Source of the DNA: Bacteroidales bacterium
GTDB taxonomy: Bacteria > Bacteroidota > Bacteroidia > Bacteroidales > UBA4181
Reading direction: 5' to 3'
Length of the DNA: 15,155 nt
Assembly: GCA_031264715.1 (NCBI GenBank)
Contig: JAISDP010000001.1
Location: 1 to 15,155, forward strand
Below the pieces are notes generated by a model, which worked only from the letters and a program-made list of their open reading frames with translations, did no database searches and was not told the origin of the DNA. Position numbers and translations under genes: made by a program. This document shows, one piece after another, positions 1 to 6,501 of the stretch (the stretch's first letter is position 1; every line of letters begins with the position of its first letter).

Positions 1-878
1 GCGTTCCAACCATTTGTCAGCAAAAACAACGAACATGATCCGGTTATCATCGCCGTCATGTGGAAAATAACGTATTAATTCAAGCCCCAAATACGCATCC
101 TTAACAGATTCTTCCAGGAAAAGTTTCGGTTCCTTTTTATTCATCATCAAAAACCCACTTCGATTGGTTTGAAAAATAATGTGATGATCGGTTTCCCGGA
201 TAGAATTAATACTGTGCAGTATATCATGATCGGCTACCTCCCGGAAAAAAGATAATATATCGGAAATGGATTTCTCCCTCAATTCGTCACTCAACGGTTT
301 TTGATCCAATTTGTACGGAACTTCTATTTTGTTGCCGTTCAATCGATGCAGGCCAAAATCAAGTACGGGCGTAAACCAAATGTTTTTACTTTTTACTAAT
401 AAACATCCATAGCTCCTAACCGGAAAATCAACTTTTTGGTCTTTCCCTGCCTCTTCCCATGAATGATCCTGCAGATCGTAAATACCTAAGGAATAGGGAA
501 AACATCCATAACCTTCGCCTGCATTATAAAAAATCGCTTTACCATTGTCGTATGTTAATTCATTAAACGATTCATTTGTTATGAATTCTTCTTTAAGAAA
601 ACTGCCATCCAACGCAAAGTAAAGAAGTTTTTTATAATTATTGAATACCAATATTTGTTCCAACCGGTCGTCAAACGCAATGTCATAAATATCCATGGAG
701 TCTCCAGGTCCCCGTCCTTTCCGGTGAATATGCGTCTCCACCTTTCCGGTAGATGCATCCACAACGAAAATACTTGCAGCGCCCGTATCAAGAATAATAA
801 TTTTGTTTTTATAGAAAATTACCCGATCAACGTCCGCAAGCAAAAAATCATGAGTCGTTTCAACGGGTACGATCCTTT
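1..878 (-). pseudogene. 3' part of an IS-interrupted 6-bladed beta-propeller lipoprotein gene (runs off window)
   Basis: Read on the minus strand from about 878, one frame stays open to the window edge, about 291 codons, with no stop or frameshift. It begins mid-gene (LQRIVPVETTHDFLLADVDR...) with no suitable start and a TGA inside the IS end just upstream. The segment carries hallmarks of secreted Bacteroidota 6-bladed propellers: a PVETT strand, then a blade ending ILD, then KGRGPG, matching the intact neighbour at 2489-3649 (PLETS, MLD, KGRGPG). The missing N-terminus, a lipoprotein signal peptide plus the first strand, lies on the far side of the insertion sequence at 2188-2334. Rejoining across one copy of CCTTT gives ...FELER-IVPVE... 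in frame. The fragment is therefore the inactivated rest of a surface or periplasmic lipoprotein. The molecular role of these propellers is not known to me. The true 3' end lies outside the window. Confidence 0.9.
874..878. repeat. Target-site duplication, left copy (CCTTT)
   Basis: CCTTT at 874-878 is repeated at 2188-2192 on the other side of the insertion sequence. The repeat could be read as 6 bp, TCCTTT (873-878 and 2187-2192), because the base before it is T at both ends. Deleting the element with one copy restores the reading frame of the interrupted propeller gene, which supports this as the target duplication. Confidence 0.75.
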
Positions 879-880
879 GT

Positions 881-908
881 AACTGTCAACAAATAAATAT
901 ATCAAATA
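881..908. repeat. Left terminal inverted repeat of the IS
   Basis: Pairs with the complement of 2160-2187 at 23 of 28 positions. The best stretch is AAATAAATATA (11 consecutive matches), with GTCAA closer to the end. It is strongly AT-rich. The transposase promoter begins just inside it. Confidence 0.78.
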
Positions 909-910
909 AA

Positions 911-941
911 TTTGAGTATTAGGAAAAAAGATTTACCTTTG
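911..941 (+). promoter_or_regulatory. Bacteroides-type promoter of the transposase
   Basis: A TTTG at 911-914 (-33 element) and TACCTTTG at 934-941 (-7 element, perfect match to TAnnTTTG) are separated by 19 bases. This is the classical spacing for the primary sigma factor of Bacteroidota. Transcription would start near 948-950 and give a very short leader before the ATG at 967. The motif lies just inside the left inverted repeat and points inward, so it should drive the transposase rather than the left flanking DNA. It would also produce transcript antisense to the 5' fragment of the interrupted gene if it reads out of the right end. Confidence 0.7.
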
Positions 942-966
942 TCGTCAGAAAAAAAACAGACAATAA

Positions 967-2247
967 ATGGAAGATGAAAAAATAAAAAAGCGTATAGACA
1001 CAATATTGCCGATGCTGGATGAACGACAAATTCGTATATACCTTGCGAGTGAGGCACAAAGCATCGGTTGGGGCGGTCAAACAAAAATAGCCTCACTGTC
1101 GGGGAAAAGTCGTTTCCTGATTGCCCGCGGCGAAAAAGAACTTCAAAATCCTTCAATACGGGCAGCATCGAAGAATATTCGCAGAAAAGGCGGCGGACGC
1201 AAAAAAGAAACCGACAGGCATTCGGGACTTGTTGCGAAAATAAAACAGATTATTGATTTTCATACTGTTGGCGACCCCGAACGTTTACTGTTATGGACGA
1301 GTAAGAGTGTCAGACATATTCGGGATTCGTTAAAACTGTCCGGATATAAAATTTCTCACGAAACGATACGCCGGATACTGTCTTCGGAAGGTTACAGTTT
1401 GCAAGCCAACAGAAAAGTTAAGGAAGGCGGCGAACATGTCGACCGCGATGCTCAATTCGAATATATCGGCAATACTGCGGAATCGTTTATAGCGGCAAAA
1501 CAGCCTGTTATATCCGTTGACTGTAAGAAAAAGGAATTAATCGGCAATTATAAAAACAGCGGTCGGGAATGGCAACCGGTAAAAAATCCCGTCGATGTGA
1601 ATGTTTATGATTTTGTTGATAAAACAAACGGCAAAGCATCACCTTACGGAGTTTATGATATCGCTAATAATAAGGGATTTATAAGTGTTGGGATAAGCAA
1701 AGACACATCGGAATTTGCCGTTGCGACCATTCGCAAATGGTGGAATGAGGAGGGGAAGGATTTGTATAAATATGCTGAAAATATGTATATTACTGCCGAC
1801 GGCGGCGGCAGCAACGGAAGTAGAAACCGTCTCTGGAAAATGCAGTTACAGGCATTTGCCAATGAAACGGGATTGAATATATGTGTCAGTCACTTTCCTC
1901 CCGGGACAAGTAAATGGAATAAGATAGAGCATCGTTTATTCTCTTATATATCAATAAATTGGCGTGGGAAGCCGCTGGAAAGCTTATTGGTAATTTTAGG
2001 GTTAATCGGTGCAACATCCACAAAAACAGGATTGAGAGTAAAAGCCGTTCTTGACGAAAAACAATATGAAACGGGAATAAAAATTAGCGATGACGAATTG
2101 GCAAAATGTAAGATAATAAGGAATAGTTTTCACGGTGAATGGAACTATTGTATCAGTCCTAATTGTTATATTTATTTATTGACGGCTCCTTTCCAATTCA
2201 AAACCACGATGAAAGATTTCTCCTGCGCTTTTTTTTACCGGATATGA
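967..2247 (+). CDS. ISAzo13-family DDE transposase with a host-derived C-terminal tail
   Basis: A 426-residue frame starting at ATG 967, downstream of a good promoter. The N-terminal part (about 1-140) is basic and helical and is likely DNA-binding; it includes a GGGRKK linker near 75-80. The catalytic domain follows, with motifs typical of the ISAzo13/Rhodopirellula-type DDE family (Pfam DDE_Tnp_ISAZ013): VISVDCKKKE with D185, YITADGGGSNG with D278, and GTSKWNKIEHRLFSYIS with E321, then HGEWNY near 389-394. These residues form an apparently complete DDE triad. Family members usually end soon after HGEWNY. Here no stop occurs before the element's right end, codon 407 being the last inside the IS. 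Residues 408-426 and the stop are translated from the antisense strand of the interrupted host gene. The core looks intact, so activity is plausible; whether the extra tail matters is unknown. Confidence 0.93.
   Translation: MEDEKIKKRIDTILPMLDERQIRIYLASEAQSIGWGGQTKIASLSGKSRFLIARGEKELQNPSIRAASKNIRRKGGGRKKETDRHSGLVAKIKQIIDFHTVGDPERLLLWTSKSVRHIRDSLKLSGYKISHETIRRILSSEGYSLQANRKVKEGGEHVDRDAQFEYIGNTAESFIAAKQPVISVDCKKKELIGNYKNSGREWQPVKNPVDVNVYDFVDKTNGKASPYGVYDIANNKGFISVGISKDTSEFAVATIRKWWNEEGKDLYKYAENMYITADGGGSNGSRNRLWKMQLQAFANETGLNICVSHFPPGTSKWNKIEHRLFSYISINWRGKPLESLLVILGLIGATSTKTGLRVKAVLDEKQYETGIKISDDELAKCKIIRNSFHGEWNYCISPNCYIYLLTAPFQFKTTMKDFSCAFFYRI
2160..2187. repeat. Right terminal inverted repeat of the IS
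   Basis: Complementary to 881-908 at 23 of 28 positions. It lies wholly inside the transposase reading frame, encoding roughly residues 398-407. The protein frame therefore runs through the DNA site that the transposase should bind and cut. Confidence 0.78.
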
Positions 2248-2334
2248 CAATACGATCTGATCGTCTGTTACAGGCTGATTTCCCGTACACGAATATAAAA
2301 ATATGGAAACAAGATATAAACTTAAATTTTTCAT
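2176..2334 (-). pseudogene. 5' part of the IS-interrupted beta-propeller lipoprotein gene
   Basis: Starts at ATG 2334 and encodes MKNLSLYLVSIFLYSC, a short lipoprotein signal peptide with a lipobox ending at Cys16. Mature sequence follows up to ...GFELER, where the IS junction falls at codon 49. The frame then enters the IS and stops at 2176-2178 after three foreign codons (SRQ), so only a 52-residue peptide can be made. The host part is 2188-2334. An upstream in-frame extension to 2385 exists, but the signal peptide fixes the start at 2334. This is the missing N-terminus of the fragment at 1-878. The normal gene would start 154 bases after the stop of the paralogous propeller gene and probably belonged to the same cluster. 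Confidence 0.88.
2188..2192. repeat. Target-site duplication, right copy (CCTTT)
   Basis: Second copy of the 5-bp direct repeat at 874-878, immediately outside the right inverted repeat. It encodes part of the Glu-Arg pair (GAA AGG) at the junction of the propeller gene on the minus strand. Confidence 0.75.
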
Positions 2335-2488
2335 GGAAACATTATACATAACAATAGAAAAATCTTGGCGCCAAAGTGACCACATATCTTTTGAACAGAC
2401 AATAGACAGACCGTTAAATTATGTTAAAAATACTAAAGGACATGGCCGTCTGCTGCTTTTTCCCAAGCGAGAACCACATATTTATTTC

Positions 2489-3649
2489 TCATTTGAACCG
2501 GTATTTGATTAATATGGGATTAAGTTCCATTTCGGCTTGCAATAATTCTTCAAAAATCTCCTTGTTCCTGTCGTCCAGCATTTCTTTTGTAATACGTTTT
2601 TCTAAATCAACCCACCGGCAAGGCATCAAAACATATTCGTCGGTAACAATTATTTCTTCCCCGCGATACGAGTTAAATAGAACCTGTTCGGTAAAATCAA
2701 GGATATACTTTGATTTTCCTGTGGATTTATCATGTATTACATTTACCTTGTGATCCAGATCCCTCCGTGAAAGCGATGCAAATACATATTTACTGTTATG
2801 CCTCACCGCCTGTATCAGGTAAGGAAATTGATCAAACAGTTCTTCTATTCCTTTATTAAATAAGGTTCTTTTTGCTTCTTCCGAGAATACAGCCGTTGTA
2901 CCCTCCCGGGTGTATGTTCCGAAATCGAATCGAAAAGCGACTTCAAGCCGCTCCTTTCCTATTTTGTAAACAACAGGATGAACAGGCCGGAAAATATACC
3001 AGTCATCCTGATACTGATAAAGATTTTTTGTGGCAAAACTGCCAAGCCGCTCGTTTTCTTCAAATTCTTCATGTAACAACTTATTCTCATCAAGGTTAAA
3101 ATAGATTATTTTTTTAGGTTGAAACATCGCATGAAATACATGTGTATGGCTATCTACCACAGCAAACATGTGTACGGCGCGAAAACCGGGAAAGATAACC
3201 CGTTTTGTTTCGATATGGTTGCCCGATAAATCGTATACATGAACCCTGCCATAAGGCTCAAGCAATTCAAGGTTACCCGAAAAAGGGTTGATATTGAAAT
3301 CCTGGATAAATGAATATTCACCGGGACCTCGTCCCTTTTTATCTATTTTAAAAAGAAATTTCCCCTTTTGATCCAACACAAAGATAATACTTTGCGTTGG
3401 ATCCAGCATGTAATAGCGATCCTGATGAATGATTATTTTAGTGACAACTGCAATAAGGACATCAGGCGAAGTTTCCAGTGGAATGATTTCAATGGAGCTA
3501 AAGTAATCGAAAAGAGAGGCGCTCTCCGGTTGATCCATATCAACGAAAATAACATCATCAGCTTGCGGTTTTTGTTTACACATGTTCATATGAATGGCTG
3601 CTACTAATACTATTGCTGTCAAACAAATTCCAAAAATTAATTTTTTCAT
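2489..3649 (-). CDS. 6-bladed beta-propeller lipoprotein
   Basis: The gene encodes 386 residues from ATG 3649. A TTG six codons upstream is in frame but less likely, since MKKLIFG starts a normal signal peptide. The hydrophobic segment is followed by Cys24 in the context HMNMC, a loose lipobox; secretion as a lipoprotein is likely but less certain than for its neighbours. Mature sequence opens with FDYFSSIEIIPLETS, then TKIIIHQDRYYMLD, then DKKGRGPGEY, the standard opening of Bacteroidota secreted 6-bladed propellers. Repeated strand patterns continue through the chain and fill the usual length of about 370-400 residues. It is paralogous to the interrupted gene just downstream. Function is not known: these proteins are presumed to be extracytoplasmic binding or scaffold proteins, and no catalytic motif is seen. 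A promoter match stands about 60 bases upstream. Confidence 0.88.
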   Translation of the reverse strand: MKKLIFGICLTAIVLVAAIHMNMCKQKPQADDVIFVDMDQPESASLFDYFSSIEIIPLETSPDVLIAVVTKIIIHQDRYYMLDPTQSIIFVLDQKGKFLFKIDKKGRGPGEYSFIQDFNINPFSGNLELLEPYGRVHVYDLSGNHIETKRVIFPGFRAVHMFAVVDSHTHVFHAMFQPKKIIYFNLDENKLLHEEFEENERLGSFATKNLYQYQDDWYIFRPVHPVVYKIGKERLEVAFRFDFGTYTREGTTAVFSEEAKRTLFNKGIEELFDQFPYLIQAVRHNSKYVFASLSRRDLDHKVNVIHDKSTGKSKYILDFTEQVLFNSYRGEEIIVTDEYVLMPCRWVDLEKRITKEMLDDRNKEIFEELLQAEMELNPILIKYRFK

Positions 3650-3711
3650 GATACCACTTGGTTTCAAATTTCAAATTTTCAACTATCCATTTTATGATAA
3701 GAAATAAAGTG

Positions 3712-3748
3712 CAAAAATACAGGGATTTTGAATATCTGATACTTCAAA
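3712..3748 (-). promoter_or_regulatory. Possible promoter of the propeller gene
   Basis: On the minus strand TATTTTTG (3719 to 3712) matches the Bacteroides -7 element TAnnTTTG perfectly. A TTTG at 3748 to 3745 could be the -33 element, but the 25-base spacing is longer than the usual 19-23. Transcription would begin near 3705, giving a leader of about 55 bases before ATG 3649. It lies in a 208-base gap (3650-3857) in which no other feature was recognised. Confidence 0.45.
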
Positions 3749-3857
3749 AGCGTTTGTTTTTTGAGACAGTATTTTTCTATCAAATCTTCCAAAAACTTCT
3801 ACAACAAATGAAACCCCAGCGGCTTTTCGTATTTGTGCATCCGATAGATATCCAACA

Positions 3858-4442
3858 TTATTTCTTCCGTTTTCCAGGCGGTACATCAGGGCGGGTTTTT
3901 ACCCATTGTCCGCGCTCCCTTCTTTCATATCCTTTCCGTATCAGTTCATCTTTGTTTTTCGGCTCTTGGTTCGGATCGGGATTGTCATAATCGTAAATCG
4001 GAAACAGTTGCACCTCCTGATAAGGATTCTGTTCGGTTACCGGCACCGTTTCATCACGCCAATTTTCAGGAAGTTTTCTGCCCCAACCATTACCGAAAAA
4101 CATGCCGGTCGGTTTTCCTGTGTCTTCCTGAAACGTGACTCTGGCAGCAAAGTCATGCTCTAATGATTCTTGTGTTTTATCATACAGAAAAATAACTTGA
4201 TAAAAAATTCTACCGGCTCCTTCTCCGGTTGGGTTTAGTTCCCCTTTGGGAGGTACCTGATGTCTTTCCACCACCGGTCGTTTGTATTTCCGATAATAGT
4301 CCGGCCCGTATTTCATGACTATTTCTTTCGCAACCACAATCATTTGGGATTCCCTTTTGTTTTTTTTCATCCTGTCAAGGTTTTGCGCGGTTAACACCGG
4401 TACACTGCCGGATAATAAAACCATAAGGATTAAACTTTTCAT
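3858..4442 (-). CDS. Small secreted protein of unrecognised family
   Basis: The gene encodes 194 residues from ATG 4442; the frame is open upstream to 4616, but MKSLILMVLLSGSVPVLTAQ is a clean signal peptide and sets the start. Cleavage after an AQ-type site near residue 20 fits a signal peptidase I product; there is no lipobox. The mature part starts with a charged helical stretch (NLDRMKKNKRESQ), followed by KYGPDYYRKYKRP, a Pro/Gly-rich turn (PPKGELNPTGEGAG), a beta-rich core with FFGNGWGRKLPENW, the acidic Asp/Asn/Pro segment YDYDNPDPNQEPKNKDEL, and a basic tail PPGKRKK. No enzyme motif was seen. The arrangement resembles hypothetical secreted proteins of Bacteroidales, but I cannot name a domain. 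It is separated from the SusCD operon by a probable terminator and from the propeller gene by about 200 bases with a separate promoter match, so it may be its own unit. Confidence 0.8.
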   Translation of the reverse strand: MKSLILMVLLSGSVPVLTAQNLDRMKKNKRESQMIVVAKEIVMKYGPDYYRKYKRPVVERHQVPPKGELNPTGEGAGRIFYQVIFLYDKTQESLEHDFAARVTFQEDTGKPTGMFFGNGWGRKLPENWRDETVPVTEQNPYQEVQLFPIYDYDNPDPNQEPKNKDELIRKGYERRERGQWVKTRPDVPPGKRKK

Positions 4443-4494
4443 TTTATTGAGATTTAAAATGACAGCCTTCGGCTGGGTCCAAAAGGATAGGTGT

Positions 4495-4512
4495 TTGTGA
4501 GGATGCTCACAA
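4495..4512. other. Short inverted repeat upstream of the small secreted protein gene
   Basis: TTGTGAG (4495-4501) and CTCACAA (4506-4512) form a perfect 7-bp stem with a 4-base loop. It lies about 50 bases upstream of ATG 4442 and downstream of the stronger hairpin at 4535-4560. It could be part of a double terminator or an operator; nothing in the sequence decides this. Confidence 0.3.
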
Positions 4513-4534
4513 GGTGTAAAAACCGGAGACATAA

Positions 4535-4560
4535 CCCCTGTCAGAAACCGCTGACAGGGG
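4535..4560 (-). terminator. Hairpin terminator of the SusCD operon
   Basis: CCCCTGTCAG and CTGACAGGGG form a perfect 10-bp GC-rich stem around a 6-base loop, 69 bases after the stop codon of the last lipoprotein gene of the operon. On the minus strand it is followed, about 12 bases later, by a run of five Ts. The T run is further away than in a textbook intrinsic terminator, but the position between two minus-strand transcription units makes this the natural reading. Confidence 0.6.
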
Positions 4561-4628
4561 ATTCTCTTAACCGCAGGCAGTACATAATTAAATACGTACG
4601 CCCGGGACTCTTCCAACGAAATGGGGCA

Positions 4629-6479
4629 TCATGGATTTTTACTCAACCTGATGTCTGCAAAATAATAGACGAGCCTGCCGCTTAATCCTGTGACGCCATT
4701 AATCTCAATAGCGGCAAAATCGGCGGCGGAGGGAACATTTCCCGCACCGGGCTGGATCAAAATCATTCTTTGCCATTGCGGATCGCCGGCAGCGTTAGTA
4801 GCCATGACACGGGAATAGTCCGTCCAGGAAGAAAGCTGATCGGGTTTAATCGTTAATGCCGGTCCCAGGGCGCTCGTTCCGGTATTGGTACCATTAATAT
4901 AATCCTGTTGTCCTCCATGGATACTGTTTGTCTCATACCCATACATCGTGTTTCCGATTCTAACCTGAAAATTCAGATACCGGTTGACGGGTACGCTATT
5001 GATGCTTGCCTCCAGCACTTCCACGGGAGTAGCCGTAAAGACTTTAAACTTCAGATATTTGTATATATCCTTGTTAAACCGGTACTCCTTCGGCAGTTCA
5101 AAAGCCAACCCCCCTTCGTTTCCTGTCAGCGCCAGCCTGTAGACGGTCTTTGTATTGATTAGATAACCGTTCACATTATAAATACCGTAATCCCTTGCCG
5201 GATAAGACAGATTTACTGCGTAACCGGCGCTATAAACCGTTGTATTCAACCATGAAGCATAGTCGATGGGCGCTTCATCAGGAAACAGTTTGGGATGAGT
5301 TTCAGGAGTTACCAGTTCAACCACTCCACTGTCCACATAAGGCGCCAGGACGTCGTCCAGATCCATTGAGCCGGGAATGTAGTATATCTTTTCCAGCGAA
5401 CCGTCGGCAAGAAGATCGGCAAGAAGAATTTTACTCGGTAAACTGATCGGATCGCACAATTTGAGATATGGTTGCCAGTAACCGCCGTTATTGGTAAAGA
5501 CCGCGGGAGGAACGCCATACCGGTAAGTGAACGAAAGCGTTGGCATTCTGTTTTTCACTTCTATGATGGAACCGTTGGTGAAATCAAGCACTTTTAAATT
5601 GGGGAAATAATATAAATCCTGAAGTGAACGCGTATGGAAAGGATATGCCAGCTGTTCCACAGAAGCGACGGCACGGGTATTAAAAACGGTAATGCCGTTA
5701 TCTTCCAAAACCTGCCTTTCTATGGGAACGAAAGTCGGGTTGCCTTCACTGCCAATAATTTTTATGCTTTGATGTATTTCGTCGCCGGTTTCATCTATCA
5801 TCGTTATTTCCAGTTTTTCCAGACCTTCGTCAACTTTGTGCCTGATCGTAAAAGACACTCTGTTATTGTCACTGCCTGTGCTTATTGGTACCGGCGCCTG
5901 TGCTGCGCCGTTTACATAAGGCGTATAAAAAAGCTCCTTCAAACCGTTGACGGATATTACTTCGCCGCTGATGTAGAAAAACTTGTTCAGGACGCCAACC
6001 ACCGAATAGCTGTTTCCTTCCATAAAGATGTCCAACGGGGCGCCGGTTACCCTGTGGACAGGAAAAACCGTTTCCCGTGAATTGTTATTCATGTCGACTA
6101 TTCTAATACTGACGCCTTTCAGTTTTCGCTTGGCGGTAAAGGTGACGGACGGATACATTTCGGTAAGGCCATTGGAAGAAACCGGAATATCGGTAATCTC
6201 GTCGCTATCGTTCAAATCGGACAGCAATACGGATACCACCGACTTGATGCCGGCCGGCGCATGTACATAAAAGTTAACCGTAAACTCACTGTTGATTTCA
6301 AGTTCATCCAGTTCGCTGACATTACCCAGAACCGCTACTCTTGGATTGGCAGTAACTGTTTCGTACTCTTCATCTACCGGATTTCCCGTTTCTTTATCAT
6401 CACAGCCGGAAATCATCGCGACGGAACATAACAGTAAATAATTTGCCGCTACTGAAAAATATTTTATTATTGTTTTCAT
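4629..6479 (-). CDS. Surface lipoprotein, last gene of the SusCD operon, paralogue of its neighbour
   Basis: The gene encodes 616 residues from ATG 6479. The signal peptide ends in MISGC with the lipid-bearing Cys26, followed by DDKETGNPVDEE, an acidic start often seen on surface-exported lipoproteins of this phylum. Residues about 45-145 and 150-243 look like two related beta-sandwich (Ig-like) repeats: each has a G(I/L)K-containing strand, a pair of V-rich strands and an I-x-(I/M)-x-D-x-x-x-(N/D)-x-x-x-(E/I) ending. From about 286 onward it is clearly paralogous to the neighbour at 6502-8400: DLYYFPNLKVLDFTN (288-302), MPTLSF, YWQPYL, the LEKIYYIPGSMDLDDVLAPYV segment (362-382), FPDEAPID (399-406), ELPKEYRF (461-468) with KYLKFKVF, and the terminal YYFADIRLSKNP. 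It starts 22 bases after the preceding stop, so it is cotranscribed. It takes the position of a SusE/SusF-like glycan-binding protein; the role is inferred from context. Confidence 0.85.
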   Translation of the reverse strand: MKTIIKYFSVAANYLLLCSVAMISGCDDKETGNPVDEEYETVTANPRVAVLGNVSELDELEINSEFTVNFYVHAPAGIKSVVSVLLSDLNDSDEITDIPVSSNGLTEMYPSVTFTAKRKLKGVSIRIVDMNNNSRETVFPVHRVTGAPLDIFMEGNSYSVVGVLNKFFYISGEVISVNGLKELFYTPYVNGAAQAPVPISTGSDNNRVSFTIRHKVDEGLEKLEITMIDETGDEIHQSIKIIGSEGNPTFVPIERQVLEDNGITVFNTRAVASVEQLAYPFHTRSLQDLYYFPNLKVLDFTNGSIIEVKNRMPTLSFTYRYGVPPAVFTNNGGYWQPYLKLCDPISLPSKILLADLLADGSLEKIYYIPGSMDLDDVLAPYVDSGVVELVTPETHPKLFPDEAPIDYASWLNTTVYSAGYAVNLSYPARDYGIYNVNGYLINTKTVYRLALTGNEGGLAFELPKEYRFNKDIYKYLKFKVFTATPVEVLEASINSVPVNRYLNFQVRIGNTMYGYETNSIHGGQQDYINGTNTGTSALGPALTIKPDQLSSWTDYSRVMATNAAGDPQWQRMILIQPGAGNVPSAADFAAIEINGVTGLSGRLVYYFADIRLSKNP

Positions 6480-6501
6480 TTCTTTAAGTTTATTTTAAAT
6501 A

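Larger units (their letters stand above)
879..2187 (+). mobile_element. ISAzo13-family insertion sequence inside a beta-propeller gene
   Basis: About 1.31 kb long, carrying one transposase gene. It is bounded by imperfect inverted repeats (881-908 against 2160-2187, 23 of 28 positions matching) and flanked by CCTTT direct repeats. It is inserted opposite to the transcription of its target, after codon 49 of a propeller lipoprotein gene. The left end has two extra bases (GT, 879-880) between the direct repeat and the start of the repeat alignment, so that boundary is uncertain by about 2 bp. Gene content is the minimum for an insertion sequence and no passenger genes are present. The intact transposase frame, clean ends and perfect in-frame rejoining suggest a fairly recent insertion. 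Confidence 0.88.

Noticed and set aside
655..882. Plus-strand 75-codon frame near the left IS end
   Set aside because: It is antisense to the 3' fragment of the interrupted propeller gene and has no promoter or recognisable product.
3692..3886. Minus-strand 64-codon frame between the small secreted protein and the propeller gene
   Set aside because: It overlaps the end of the secreted-protein gene, contains the best promoter match of the next gene, and its product resembles nothing recognised. A small gene or a remnant cannot be excluded, but support is lacking.
4443..4616. N-terminal extension of the 194-residue secreted protein
   Set aside because: The extension is read through the terminator hairpin and precedes a well-formed signal peptide at ATG 4442.
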